Below are positions 1 through 12,278 of a DNA stretch of 64,000 nt, in pieces. The position numbers and the translations under genes are program-made. Under the pieces are notes generated by a model that was not told where the DNA came from, did not search any database, and saw only the letters and a program-made list of their open reading frames with translations. The stretch is from Zarea fungicola (taxonomy: Eukaryota; Ascomycota; Sordariomycetes; Hypocreales; Cordycipitaceae), in the NCBI GenBank assembly GCA_900169235.1, contig FWCC01000087.1, positions 123,575-187,574 of the forward strand. The letters run 5' to 3'. Each line of letters starts with the position of its first letter. The first letter of the stretch is position 1.

Positions 1-630
1 GTGGAACCAGTAGTGCCACGCATCTTCCATGACGAAGAGGATGGCAATCTGCCAGGCCATGGTGGTCAGACTAGGAAAGGGTGTGCCGTAATCGATGCCA
101 AAGTAGGTGGCAATGGGGTGGAAGAACCAGATTTGGGGCAGCTCGGCAGTGAAATGGCTGATGAGAACAATGGCGGCGCAATCCCACTGCTCCTTGAGAG
201 TCGGGATCTTCTGCGCCTGGAGCTTGTACTTGTTGAAATAGGGGATCTTATCGAGAAGCATATAGGGGATGCAGCGGCCGAAGTAGACGATTTCGTGCAT
301 GACGAAGCTCATGATTCCGGTCGCGAGGGTGTCGTTTTGCATCCATAGATACCAGGCCTGTGCGATTTCGAGGTTAGCGACAGAGGGTCGACTACTGGAG
401 GAGAAGAGAGATTTGAGTTTTCCAACGTACTGCCCATAGGCGCTCAAAGTAATTGAGGTGAATGCTATGCTTGGTAACCTCCTCCAGAACTGTGAAGTAG
501 TCCTGCGTCTGGTTGACAGCATGGATGGTGGCGTTGCTGGAGCCTCAACGTTAGCCATGGGATGTCGTGGTACAAGCAAGGCGAAGCCAATTTCATGGCA
601 GCAAGGGAGAGAAACTCACACCACGTCCAT
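1..630 (-). CDS. ERG25: C-4 methylsterol oxidase (ERG25), 5' part
   Basis: The protein runs off the left edge, leaving 158 codons. Exons are 630-620, 536-431 and 357-1; introns 619-537 (branch point GCTAACG) and 430-358 restore one frame. It starts MDVVNATIHAVNQTQDYF and reads into MEDAWHYWFH at the edge, the first histidine box (HxxxH) of the fatty-acid-hydroxylase fold. Erg25 is the di-iron ER membrane enzyme that oxidises the C-4 methyl groups of sterols in ergosterol synthesis. The remaining histidine boxes and the C-terminus lie outside the window. The first coding exon is only 11 nt, so the start depends on the splice model: the acceptor exon has no ATG in frame, which supports the tiny leading exon. 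Family assignment is firm from the sterol-oxidase motifs; exact start is slightly less sure. Confidence 0.88.
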
Positions 631-1668
631 AATGAGCGAGTCTTGTTGCGGAGTTTACACGCTGATTCGAGTTTGGGAAAAGGATCGCAACCCAGATAAT
701 GAAAAAAAGAGAAAGAAGAAACCAATGCCAAGGTAGATGGTTGCTTTTAGGGAAGCAAGTTCAGCAATTAGGGGTGGTATTGTGGGGGGATGGAGATTTT
801 ATCTTTCATTGTTAACTTTTTGCGCTCCCCTGTATTGACTGCCAGCATCGGGCTACTCAGGAGATGCGCGAGCCCATGGCTGTCCCCTGTCGGCGCTATC
901 TTGCAGTGTTTTGGCGGCTCCGTGGCGCAAGGTGCCGCTAAAGGGAGGGCGGTGGCAAGTACATCCTGGCTGTAATTTCGGCGAAAAGGTACTTGTTATC
1001 CAAAATAAGGCCACTTGAAAAAAAAGGGTTTCCGGCTTCCGTGCAGGTACGAATACTAGATGCGTCCCAGATGAACCACACCACCATGCCTCCAGTACAA
1101 GTACATACAGTACATACATCCATGCACGGACAAGACGGAGGAGAAACCCATCGGCTGCAGAGGAGATATACACATACGAATCAGGCTACCAATCTTCTCA
1201 AAGTGGTCCGGTAGTCATATTTTCCGGGCCTTATTTGCAATAATCACTCCCAGTCTGCATCCACGAGTTTTGTTGGATCGTTTTCGCGTTTCCTATCAAA
1301 GAAAAGCGGGTCTATCACAAACCATAAGGTACCTCCGAACCCGAGTACGAAAACCAACTCTCTCTACATGTAATGAAGCAAGCGTCCATCCGGCCCACTT
1401 TTGTCGACCTGCTAGCCAGTCAAGACAACTCGGGGCATTGGCAAAGCTCAAACGACATCATCCAAGCTTAAACCTGTTCTGGCACCATTCAATTGTCAAA
1501 CCACCTGTACGGCTACAAACTCCCGACAACGTCAGATGGTGTGATTCTGTTATTCTTTATTGTTCTTACCGCCGTCACACTCCACATTCCCGCCGCTCCC
1601 CTAGATCGATGCTCCATTAACTGCACCTTTGTTTTTTTTACTGGCCGCGGCGGGCCTCCTCAGCTGTC
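631..1668. other. Intergenic, divergent promoter region ERG25/NCA2
   Basis: About 1 kb between two divergently transcribed genes. It holds a short direct repeat of GTACATAC near 1098-1122. No coding frame here shows splice signals or recognisable protein sequence. Confidence 0.6.
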
Positions 1669-3729
1669 ATGACGCTCGTCACTGAGTACGTCAACCATGA
1701 GCCATGATCGTTTTTACCTACACCGCCTCACTAACAAACTTACGTTAGTCAAGTCCGTCGCCTTGACGCATATTTGGATCGATTACCTGTCTTGTCTGAC
1801 CTGACGCCTGATGACCACCACTCGGACTCTGGGGATCATGGCATCGCTACTGCTCAAGCTCTGACCTCACCGAGAATTGGCCAACTCTTGCGTCTTGTGC
1901 GATCATTAAGCAGCACATCATCCTCGCAACCTCTGATCCCCATCGAATCTGTCCGTTCACTTCTGATACAATCCGATATTTTGGCACGTTCCCAAGACGG
2001 ACCGGCAAACCTTGCATCCACACAGTCCAAGTCCCATTACGAAAACGAAGTAGAATGGCTACTTGTAACAAAGGCCACCGTTCAAGTATATGGCGCCATC
2101 CTCAATGCTCTTCTCGACCGCATCATCCCTTTAAGTGACGATCTCTGGTATTGGTCAGAAGTTCTCAACTCTTATACCTACAGCAGCCTATACACCGTCC
2201 AGACTTCGCCTTTGCGCCTATGGATATGGACACAGGATGTGTACTCGACGACCAAAGCACGTATTAACTCCTTTGACGTGAGAGATGCCCCTTCCGATCT
2301 TGCGGAAGCTGGATCAGGTGTGACGCAACAATGGCGCAAGTTTTATGGCATAGTCCGGGAGAGCATAGCAGAACGCTCACTAGCCAATGTCCAACGTAAA
2401 GTTCTGTCCCCACTGGCATATTGTCGATCGGAAGCCCGCAAGAAGCAGGCGGAGCTACAAAAGCTGCGAGAAATTACTGCTAGTGGCCTCGGTGTTTTAA
2501 TGGATGAAGGACTACAACTTGGTTCCGAAGATGGCAAGGTTCAGCTGCAGGGTGCTCACCTCAAGGGCGCAGTTGAGCGCAGTGTGGCTTTGATTGACAT
2601 GATTCTGAAGGAGGTCTCTACTCTGGATATGGGCATTCATGAATTCGAGGACAAGGTATTCGCCGGCGTTGAGGAAGATGCGGAGCTTTCTGTTCATATT
2701 GAGGATACTGAGACACCAGGACGATCAGCTGTACTGGCCCGGCGGCTCCTCAATATCATTGACAAGGTCTTACCCCAGCATATTGTAGTCATGGACAAGC
2801 TTGTTCAGGCAAATGGCCGGCCACATGCCGTCATCCGCTATTGGCTTCCCGCTGCTGTCGGTCTTGTATCCTCAAGTACCATTCTTCGAATCCTTTTCAA
2901 TCGCAAGGCAGAGATTATGGAATGGATCGGTGACTTGGGTGCTACAGTCCGAGACTTTTGGTTCAACTGGGTAGTCGAGCCAACGGAAAAGATTGTCAAG
3001 ACGATTCGACATGACGAGACGAGCGAGATTGCCATCATGAGCCGAGACAGCCTCAAGGCTGATCGCGAGAGCCTGGAGCGCATGGTGGTTGAATTTGCTC
3101 TGGACTACCCTCAGTTTGCCGTCGAAAGTACCAGTCTAACGGATGCTCAGGTCAGCGAGATCCGTCGCAAGGTTGCCGAGGGAGACGTAACTCCCGTTCT
3201 GCGAGCCTACGAAAACTATCTTAAGAAGCCACTGGCCGGCGCTGTCTCTGGAAATCTTGTGCGGTCGCTTCTGATTCAAGTTCAAAAAACCAAGGTGGAT
3301 CTGGAAGTGGCCATGACTGGCATTGATTCGCTGCTGAAGAGCCAGGAACTTGTATTTGGGTTCGTCGGCCTGACACCGGGGGTACTGGTCTCCATTGGAG
3401 CGTTTCGATATCTGCAAGGCATTTTTTGGGGTCGTTCAGGACAGCGACAAAGTGGCACGGCGGCCCGCGCGATTCGCATCCTGCGCAACATCGACCGTAT
3501 CCTGTCGGATGCAAGCCCTACAGACAGCAACATGCTCTCGTATAAGGACCATGGCTTGCTGCTTTGTGAGCTGCACGTACTGCGCAGCTTAGCCACTAAA
3601 CTGCTCCCTAAAAGCGTACAGCAAGAATTCCTTGAGGATTTGGATGACCTGGCCAATATCAAGGGCATTAGGTTCCAGGCCAAAGCTCTGAACAGAATCC
3701 GCTGGGCATATGCGCGATGGCTCAGGTAG
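1669..3729 (+). CDS. NCA2: Nuclear control of ATPase protein 2 (NCA2)
   Basis: Two exons, 1669-1685 and 1749-3729, give 665 aa starting MTLVTDQVRRLDAYLDRLP; the 63-nt intron 1686-1748 has GTACGT and TTAG ends and joins a 17-nt first exon in phase. The DDLWYWSEVLNS and SPLRLWIW motifs in the N-terminal third and the RDSLKADRESLERMVVEFA motif are typical of NCA2. Two hydrophobic segments at about residues 365-388 and 539-561 fit a membrane protein. In yeast, Nca2 is a mitochondrial protein needed, with Nca3, for normal levels of mitochondrially encoded Atp6 and Atp8. The gene converges on the sulfite pump gene. Confidence 0.9.
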
Positions 3730-4141
3730 TGGGAGAGGCACCATGGAGTCAGCTGCTGCTCCAGAGGACAACGCAGAAGCACATCTTCGAAACCGGCTGA
3801 AACAATGACTCCGAATGGAGGCGATGTTTGCGAAAAAGTGGGTGAAGATCTGTACCATTTAAAAATTGCATAGCATAAAGGGAACATTCAAGGGCATACA
3901 CGCGGGGAAATTAGATTCATGCGGACTCGGAAACGACAATACATTTGCATAGGCCGAGCAATTCGGTAGATAAAAGAATATATTTCTTACACAACTTGCT
4001 TCATCATAATATGCTAAAGCTATTATTGTACAAAATTATTTTCATTCGTATTGATATGAGATGGAACGAAGCAGAAAAAAAGTCAATTTTGCCAACGCCA
4101 CCGCCATGAGAAACAGCCACAAAAATCAAGCAAAACTTTCC
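3730..4141. other. Convergent intergenic gap NCA2/SSU1
   Basis: AT-rich 3' flanks of two converging genes, with runs such as AATATATTTC and repeated TTATT. It probably contains both polyadenylation regions. No coding potential seen. Confidence 0.55.
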
Positions 4142-5618
4142 CTATTTTTCGCTTTCACTTTGGCTGGCATTGGCCGCCTCTTTTTCTTGCACTGACTTGA
4201 GGCACGGCGCCACAAACATCTCGCCGCTCCACGCCATAAGCAGCGTCCGCACCCCCACCATCAACCACAGCGCCAGCACCGTCATGGAAATGATCATGGT
4301 GGCCACCTTGAAGAAGTCGCTATCCAGATTCGCTGCAATTAGCGAGGTACACGTGCCCCAGACACCAAGCGGGAAAGTAAAACCCCACCAGCCCATGTTG
4401 AAGGGAAAGTGAGCAGTGGTGGCGAGACTAATGAGGGCAAACGAAACCCAGAGGAGCGCAAACCCCCACATGACGAGGGCGAGGAAGACGCCAATGATGT
4501 AGAGGATCTCGGCGCCGTGCGTGGGGTCGAGGCCGACGTTGGAGAAGACGCGGGTCTGTGGCAGGCGCTCGAGGGCGACCTTGCCCAGCTGCTGGATGCC
4601 GAAGCCGCCCTGGCCGAGGGGTCCGACGGGGAGGAAGACGGAGACTATGACCTCGCGGGGAGGGAGGTCATGGATGGTGAGGCGGTGGAAGTAGAGAGCG
4701 AGGACGCAGGCGGAGAGGGCCTCGCCGATGCCCCAGAGGACGTACGAGGCGACCAAGGTGGTGAGGGCATGGTCCGCGCTGGGGAGCACCTCGGCGACGA
4801 TGCCTCCCGTAGCGGCAGCGACGACGGTTGGGACGATGGGGAGGAGAAGCGCGGCTGTCGTGGTCTGCAGGCCAGGTTTGTGGCGGTGCATAACGATGAA
4901 GGGCATAGAGATGCAGGTGGCCATGGAGAGGAGCACATCAAGCCACCAAAAGGCCCAGGCGAGATGGATGAGCCACGGGCCCCAGTGCTTGCATGAGAAG
5001 ATCATCATGTTTATGATGGCTAGAAGAAGGAAAGAATTAGTTTACACGTTGATTTTGACTGTCTTGCAGACAGGGGGGGGGGTTTCTTACTGGCCAATGC
5101 CATGGGAAAGCATCCTAAGAAGAGAGACTGCCCGGGGTGCGCAACCATGGCGCTCCAGATGGCCGGGTAAAGCGCATATCGAAGGATGCTGATGATGGTA
5201 AAGACGATAAAAAGCGACACGTTTAGAGCAAAGATGACGTAGGAAATGTATTGCAGCCATTGGCCGTTGTAAGGCAGGTTATGGAGGAGGATCGAGACAA
5301 TGCCCGTGCCCATGTTGACGGCGAACCATCTGTTTATTGACTGTGCGTCAGCTGCGTGAATTTTACTGACATGTCTTTTTTGGTCTAGTTTCCAATAACA
5401 TACGATGGTGTAAAGTTGCGCACAATCTTGCGCCAGCCCTGAGTGTTCTTGCAGGGCTTCTGGAGAGCCTCATTCATGCAGCTAATGTGCCCTGGTGCCG
5501 GTGCCGTCTCGGTCGGCGCGAATCTCTGGTTGGCGGCTGTTATCTCAACTCGATTATCGATCTCATTGTTGCTGATAGCGACGCCACTATCAGTGCTCGT
5601 TGCTGACACAGCGGTCAT
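4142..5618 (-). CDS. SSU1: Sulfite efflux pump, SSU1/TehA-type membrane transporter
   Basis: Exons 5618-5404, 5329-5091 and 5019-4142 encode 443 aa; introns 5403-5330 and 5090-5020 keep phase. After a soluble N-terminus of about 70 residues comes SWFAVNMGTGIVSILLHNLP, the signature of the SLAC/TehA/C4-dicarboxylate-carrier family that includes yeast Ssu1. Roughly ten hydrophobic helices follow, with FSCKHWGPWLIHLAWAFWW and FNMGWWGFTFPLG late in the protein. Ssu1 exports sulfite across the plasma membrane. A malate carrier is the alternative in this family, but the divergent cysteine dioxygenase neighbour favours sulfite. An in-frame upstream ATG at 5645 would add nine residues. Intron 2 contains a run of ten C on the sense strand close to the donor. 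Confidence 0.85.
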
Positions 5619-7674
5619 GCTCAAACAAGTTGCTGACCTGCACAAGACTAGTTGTGCCCAAATAGGAAGTAGAGCTGGCTTATTGTTGCAGGATGAAAAG
5701 GATTGGGAAGGAACAAGGGATGTGATTATCGAGAGAACAATGAAGCCATGAGGAATGGGCGAAGTAAAAATGAGAATGGTTGAAGTGACAGTAAATATAT
5801 TAATTCCAAACTAAAACGAAAACTTGCACTGCTTTCGGACCATCGGCACCCATACGAAGCACGCGGTGGGGATTTCTCGGGAAAGCGTTCCCATACCCCA
5901 GCACCACCGACTCCCGGGAGGGGCGGCATTGCAGAGGAGTCATCGACACAAGTATACTTTTCAAGGGCCGCCGATTGAATAACCTGTGGCGAGTTCGGGG
6001 TTGTTGTTTTGGGGAGAGCTTCAGTCGAGCCTTGGCTGTAAGAGCTAAAATGGCGACATAGTGAGATTGCACTACGGCGTATGACAGTTCCTTCATTTTA
6101 AATAACCATCTCTACAATTTAGTTTAAATAGAAGGCAAAAAACGCCGTTTGTAAGAAAACGACCATCCATCTCATACTCGCTGACCACAGAAGTAGCCCT
6201 GGTCTTCTAGAACTTTTCCAGCCAGTTAGCCAAGCCAGACTGCCACACATGTCATTCCCCATTCTTTCTCAACAGCCATATTACAGCACCAGACTGAAAC
6301 TCTGTTATCAGCTCAAATATTCGAGGCTAACAAATACGCCACGTAGACAGAAAGTAATTAAAAGACAATGAAGAAAAAAAAATCAGTATTACCGTCACAG
6401 AGATTCATCGTCGTTAGCTGTCAGAAAACCACAAGGTACGATGTAACCCTGCCATCCGGACCAGGGTTATTGACGTTGTGAAACGGGGCTCTATTTTTCA
6501 TTCCCCAGGTAAATCGCTGTGGTTAGTTAAGAGTCCCGATCTCGCTCCATCCCTGTGCTGAGTAAAGAGCGCGCTACTAATAAATACAATGCAGCGTTTA
6601 TGCATCAGCAACCTCTACCGATGCCCACCCACGCTTTCTTGAATTCGGGTCCGTATTGCTGTCATATTTGTGTGGCCAGTTTTGACATGACCATCCTATT
6701 AGCTTATGCGCACACCTTGTCTCGTGGCGCTCAACTTATGAGATGGACAGATAGAGCCAGGGCTGTTCAACAAATAAGAAATGCGACAAATGTGAGGTCC
6801 GCAAACCATGCCCAGGCGTCGCACAGTGTACCAGCACTGTGCGCCGTCTTATTACTGCACGGCCCGGTCGCCAGCGCCCGCCAAGAGCTTCTTCTCTTTC
6901 CATGGTCTCCACTTTTCCCACCGCCACCGACAACCCCCCGACTCCCGAAATCAACAATTAAAGATTGGTTTTCAATGTATAAAACACGCAGAGAGTTGGT
7001 TCAAGTTCCATTTTTCTGGCCTCGACGACATTTCTAGATGAATCTACGCATATTTTCGTCCATTTTCCAGCCCATTCGCCCGTCAAACGGCCTGTAATCT
7101 GCGGCAGTATATGCGCTTGAAACCGGGATGCAGTCATCCACTTTTTTTCTGTCCTTGCGCCAGTTTTCCTTACCCAACCAGAAATAGATAGGTAGTAGGT
7201 ACGTAGCCAGCTGGCCAACTAGCCAATGCAGTCAAGCCCAAGCCCACAGTGGCCTTTATCTTCGTCTTGCTAAAGAGGAAAAAACTTTCCACACAGGCAA
7301 TGGCTGGGCCGGGCGAATAAAGCAAAGTCCCCTCAGCAAAATTGGCTCGGCTCGCGACATTTTGGTTGGTCGAATCCCGTGCCGACTTGCGGCCACCATC
7401 CTGGTGTCTTCGTGCCACAAAGCCTCTCCAGGCTATTCCTCCTTTGCCCCACTGTCACAATGTAGTCTTACCCTCAACCTGACCGTAAGAATAGTCCCCC
7501 CTCCTTCTCAGGTGACCTCCCAGCGGTGCTGCCCTGTATTGCCCAGCGTCATTTTAGTCCTGCGTAAACAGCGGCCATTATCCGTCTTTTCTTCCTATTG
7601 TTGTTTCCAGTCTCGAGTGCCTGCCTTCCGTTTAGCAACACAACACATATTCAAGCAACCTACTCTTCACCATC
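5619..7674. promoter_or_regulatory. Shared divergent promoter of the SSU1 and cysteine dioxygenase genes
   Basis: A 2.06 kb interval with no convincing gene separates the two start codons. A CCAAT box lies at 7223-7227 and an inverted one (ATTGG) at 7341-7345, upstream of the dioxygenase start. A weak inverted repeat (AACCCTG / CAGGGTT) is at 6445-6451 and 6462-6468. The last 300 bases before 7675 are C/T-rich, as usual for a fungal leader. I cannot assign a sulfur-regulator site by eye. Confidence 0.45.
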
Positions 7675-8495
7675 ATGGCTATCAATATTCGTCCTACCGC
7701 TTTGCCCCTCGACTCCATCTTTGTCCCAAACTCCATGCGAGTTGACGAGGACCTCTTCGAGGAACTCGTCCTCGCCCTCAAGGAAGCTCTGGGTCCCTCT
7801 TCCGGTTTGACCTCGGACGACATCGATGTTACATTCCTCGGTCGCCTCATGAAGCTATACGATGCCCGTGATAGTAACTGGGCAAAGTATGCACTTGGTG
7901 ACAGCAGTAGGGGATACACGAGAAATCTTGTCGACGAGGGTAACGGTAAAAGCAACCTGGTACGTCCGCCCCATCTGCACCCAGTCCATTCCATCATCGT
8001 GACGTGGGTGAATAAATCTTTTTGTCTTCCCCTAACAAAGTATTCGTGATAGCTTGTCCTCGTCTGGAGCCCTGGCAAGGGTAGTCCCATTCACGACCAC
8101 GGCAATGCCCACTGCCTCATGAAGATTCTCCGGGGCAACCTGACTGAGACTCGCTATGAGTTTCCTGAAGAAGGAGAACAAAGTGGCCCAATGAAGGTCA
8201 TCACAGAGAAGACATATAGAGAAAACCAGGTTGCATACATGGCCGATGAGCTCGGTCTGCATCGCATTTCCAACAGGGGTAGCGACTTCGCCGTCTCCCT
8301 TCACCGTGAGTTCCCCCATGCTGACTCCGATGACGCTTGTCATCAATATGTTAACAGATGTTCCCCGGCCCAGTCTATACACCACCGAACGTAGCAAAGC
8401 GCGGTTGCCACATCTTTGATGAAAAGACTGGTCGCCGTAGCCATGTCCCCGGTTGCGCTTACTACTCTGCCTATGGAAGGCTTCTCAAAGAGTAG
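7675..8495 (+). CDS. CDO1: Cysteine dioxygenase
   Basis: Exons 7675-7959, 8053-8305 and 8374-8495 give 219 aa, the usual size. The enzyme adds O2 to cysteine to form cysteine sulfinate, which transaminates and releases sulfite. The mononuclear iron ligands of the cupin fold are visible as H109 and H111 in IHDHGNAHC and H165 in GLHRISN. C116 and Y181 (in SLHLYTPP, formed across intron 2) are placed like the Cys-Tyr cross-link pair of the mammalian enzyme (C93, Y157). All expected catalytic residues are therefore present. It is transcribed away from the sulfite pump gene, so production and export of sulfite are probably co-regulated. Confidence 0.93.
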
Positions 8496-9372
8496 GAGGC
8501 ATGTCCTTGCCTCTGCGTAACTTGCTTCTCAGTTTCATGGCCTGGCGTTCCTGGGTGGGATTTCTTTTGTCTTCTTTCTGTTTTCGCCTCATTAGCCTGC
8601 GACTCTCTTCTTGTGGTCCGTGTGGGTCCACCCATTTCAGGGTGAGGTCGAAGTAGCACAGTTTCTTTCCATAGTGGAATATATCATAAACCAACTTCAA
8701 AACAATCGTCTCCCTTTTGCTTGGAGTTCCATGACCGTTGAAAAGGTGTGCAGGGACGTTGCAGGAGGTGAAAGGTCAGGGACTGCCGGTCTGTACTGCA
8801 ATTTCTCGACTTGAAGGCGTGCTCAACGATTGCGTGATTGGCGCTAGTCCTCTCTGGGACGTACTATGCTCCACAGCTTCGGGCGACCGCCCGAAGCCAG
8901 CGCATTAGCGGATTTGTCATCGCGGCTACCCTGTAGAGCTTTGTGCAGTTTTTTACTGGATTTCTACTGCTAATACGATTTGGCTTGGGACTCGTGTGGA
9001 AGTATTGATACGCTCTATTTACAGTCTTCTCATATTTATTTAACGTTTCGCTAGCGCCCTGCGGAAACTGTGAGGTTCAAGTTTATATACGTGAATGGCT
9101 ATGATCCAAAAGATAAATAGAGCCAACCCGCCAAATATAAAATATCACGCGAAAACCCCATTAGCAAGAATAACATTCAATGAACACAGACAGGAAGGCA
9201 CAGCATATTCTATATGATGTAGATGGTGTTCATTGGACCATCTACATGTCGACGTCCAATCACCAACTCGACCTATGAGGTGCTCGCTAATATGCCCCGC
9301 CAAAATTATTTCATCGCGGGGCACTGGTCTAAATTTCAACGAAACAACTGCACGGGAACAATTACCGTCACC
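8496..9372. other. Intergenic region between CDO1 and TYW1
   Basis: About 880 bp that contain the 3' flank of the dioxygenase gene, a GC-rich perfect inverted repeat at 8876-8897 and the TYW1 promoter. No gene seen. Confidence 0.5.
8876..8897. repeat. Perfect GC-rich inverted repeat (hairpin)
   Basis: GCTTCGGGCG at 8876-8885 and its exact complement CGCCCGAAGC at 8888-8897 are separated by two bases. As RNA it would form a 9-bp stem with a four-base loop, about 380 bases after the dioxygenase stop codon. Whether it lies in that gene's transcript is unknown. Confidence 0.7.
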
Positions 9373-11755
9373 ATGGATCCTCTTGGTGATGCGCCGGAGT
9401 GGCCGCTATTACCCAATGTTGATGGTAAGAATGTAACACAAGTCAAATGATGAACAGGAATGCTCTAACAATGCCTCAGGGTTGCTTGAAGTCTGGCACA
9501 CAAACCGAACACCCATTATCCTAGTCGCACTCTGTGGCCTCTTTGTACTTCGCCTCTATCTTCATGTCTACGAGGACAAAACCGAACTGAAGACGATACC
9601 GAAACTCTACGAAAAGCCGGTTCTCAAAATAACTGACAATGCGTCGCAACAGGAGGTGCATGAAAAGTCGACTGCCAAGGCCACAACTGGACCACGCCGA
9701 ATTAAAGGTGGTCTGGCTAGAAAGCCTGAGGCTACCGAACAGCCTGTTGATCTGACCAAGCCCGTTAAAATTCTCGTCTTCTTTTCTTCTGTTACCACAA
9801 AGACTGAAAAGATTGGCCAAGAATACGTAGAGAAGCTAGAAAATTACGTTACCCAAATCTCGGCCGAAACAAACCGTCAAGTTCTTGCGCCGGAGCTGCT
9901 CGACCTGACCGAAGTCGACTTTGACGACTACTTTATTGCGCCGCCCAAGACCGATGATGGTGCACAGTTTCTATATCTCTTCCTGATTCCTAGCTATAAC
10001 ATCGATTCCATCAACGACACGTTCCTCGAGCATCTACAAGAGACGCACCACGACTTCCGAATTGATACAGCACCACTTGCCCCGCTGCTGGGATACTCTG
10101 TGTTCGGGTTTGGTGACCGCGAAGGCTGGCCGGATGAGGCTGAAGGCTACTGCTTCCAGGCTAAGGAATTGGATCGTTGGATGGCGAAACTTACTGCGCG
10201 AAAGCGAGCATATCCTGTTGGGATGGGGGATATGAAAAGCGACCATGCTCAACGTTTCACTGAGTGGGCAAGTGGCGTGGAAGAGATATTTGGCCAGATT
10301 ATGCGTACTGGCTGTCTGGGTGAGGGTGTGCCTGGAAGTGGAGCTGCAGCAGAAAGTGACGACGAGGTGGAAGAAGAAGATTACGACGATGGTGAAGCTG
10401 TTTTCGACGACGAAAAGCCTGTAAAGCGTGACAATGGCAAGAAGTCGAGCAGCCTGGATGATGTAGAAGATTTGGGTCGTATGATCAAGTCGCAGGCGGG
10501 GGAAGCCAATCCAAAGGCACCAATTGCCGTGGACTTTACCACTTACAATTCAAAGGGAAACGTACAGAGTCGCGTTAAGGAAATGGTGGCCAAGAACTCC
10601 CCAACATATGCCGCCCTTACAAAGCAAGGATATGCCATTGTTGGATCGCATTCCGGGGTCAAGATTTGTCGCTGGACCAAGTCGGCCCTTCGCGGTCGAG
10701 GCAGCTGCTACAAGTACTCACTGTACGGCATCAACTCCCACCAGTGCATGGAGACTACGCCGTCGCTGTCTTGCTCCAATAAGTGTGTCTTCTGCTGGCG
10801 CCACGGTACGAACCCCGTTGGCACAACCTGGCGCTGGGTCGTCGACCCGCCCGAGATGATTTTTGACGGCGTCAAGGAGAATCACTACAAAAAGATCAAG
10901 ATGATGCGTGGTGTGCCCGGCGTCCGAGCAGAGCGCTTCGCTGAGGCCCTCAAGATTCGCCACTGCGCGTTGTCTCTTGTCGGCGAGCCCATCTTCTACC
11001 CATACATCAACGAGTTTCTCTCGATGCTCCACAAGGAGCGTATATCTTCGTTCCTGGTATGCAATGCGCAGCATCCCGACGAGCTTGCGAACCTCAAGGC
11101 CGTGACGCAGCTGTACGTCTCCATTGATGCCTCCAACAAGGACTCACTACGTAAAATTGACCGTCCCCTCCACCGTGACTTTTGGGAGCGCTTCCAGCGC
11201 TGCCTCGATATCCTCCGAGAGAAGCGCTTCCGCCACCGCACCGTCTTCCGTCTGACGCTCGTCAAGGGCTTTAATGTGGATGACGAGGTCGAGGGCTATG
11301 CCAAGCTCGTCGAGCAAGGGCTCCCCTGCTTCGTCGAGATCAAGGGCGTCACCTACTGCGGCACGTCAACGTCGTCCAACGCAGGGCTCAGCATGTCCAA
11401 CGTTCCATTTTATTGGGAGGTGTGCGAGTTTGTGCGCGCGCTCGACAAACGTCTCAAGGAAAAGGGCCTTGACTACGGCATCGCGGCTGAGCACGCTCAC
11501 AGCTGCTGCGTTCTCCTAGCCAGCGAGCGCTTTCGCGTCAACGGCAAGTGGCACACGCACATCGACTATGATCGCTTCTTTGAGCTGCTCGAGGAGCGCG
11601 GCGCCGATGGCGACTGGACACCTGAGGACTATATGGGGCCACCGACACCAGAATGGGCGCTCTGGGGCAACGGAGGGTTTGATCCGCGTGATGAGAGGGT
11701 AGATCGTAAGGGAAGAAAAAAGGAGGCTATCGTGATTCGGGAGGCTCCGGAGTAG
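9373..11755 (+). CDS. TYW1: tRNA 4-demethylwyosine synthase TYW1
   Basis: Exons 9373-9424 and 9480-11755 encode 775 aa beginning MDPLGDAPEWPLLPNVDG. Order of parts: an N-terminal membrane segment (about residues 28-48), a flavodoxin-like FMN domain from about residue 113 (KILVFFSSVTTK), a very acidic linker (around 310-335), then the radical-SAM domain. C449, C453 and C456 form the CxxxCxxC that holds the 4Fe-4S cluster, followed by WRHGTNPVGTTWRW and SLVGEPIFYP. Tyw1 condenses pyruvate carbons with N1-methylguanosine-37 of tRNA-Phe, the second step to wybutosine. Yeast Tyw1 also has an N-terminal hydrophobic segment, so anchoring to the ER surface is plausible. Converges on TOM20. Confidence 0.95.
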
Positions 11756-12278
11756 AGGAATGTAAAACGGCGTAAATTTCATGAATGAAAACACAAAAAT
11801 TATCGCAAAGTGAAAAATAATAATTAATTTTTTGATCAAATGGTGGCATTCTCAGCCACATGTTCATCACATGTGAATCCAGCGCAGGCCGAAAATGGCA
11901 AATTACGCTTGGAATCTTGATGAGGCATGCCCAATCACTGCAACGTCTTTTCTTTATGTTCATGATTTTATTGGAGGAGACGCTACCGTAGTTGCCTTTC
12001 CCGAAGCTTCCTGAGGTGCATCTCTGATCGTATACTGTTCACACAAAGCTCTATTTGAAGCCTACAAGAAGGACTATATGGTACACTGAGGCCGATTTCG
12101 CTGTCTAGGTCAATTGGCCGATTATATTTCAGTTCGAGAATTTTTTTTTGCACGAAATGCAATAATGGAGTTGCATTTTCGAGACGAGGCGCCGGAACGT
12201 TTGCCATTTCAGCCAGACAAGTCGACACCAAAAGTTTTACACACTCCTAGAGGAGGTACAATTGATAGCTTCAAGCAT
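11756..12278. other. Convergent intergenic gap TYW1/TOM20
   Basis: AT-rich 3' flanks of two converging genes. A 82-codon open frame on the minus strand (12231-11983) has no splice context or recognisable family and is not called. Confidence 0.5.

Noticed and set aside
4409..4996. 195-codon acidic plus-strand frame
   Set aside because: It lies antisense to SSU1 exon 3, has Glu/Gly/Asp-rich composition from reversed membrane codons and no start context.
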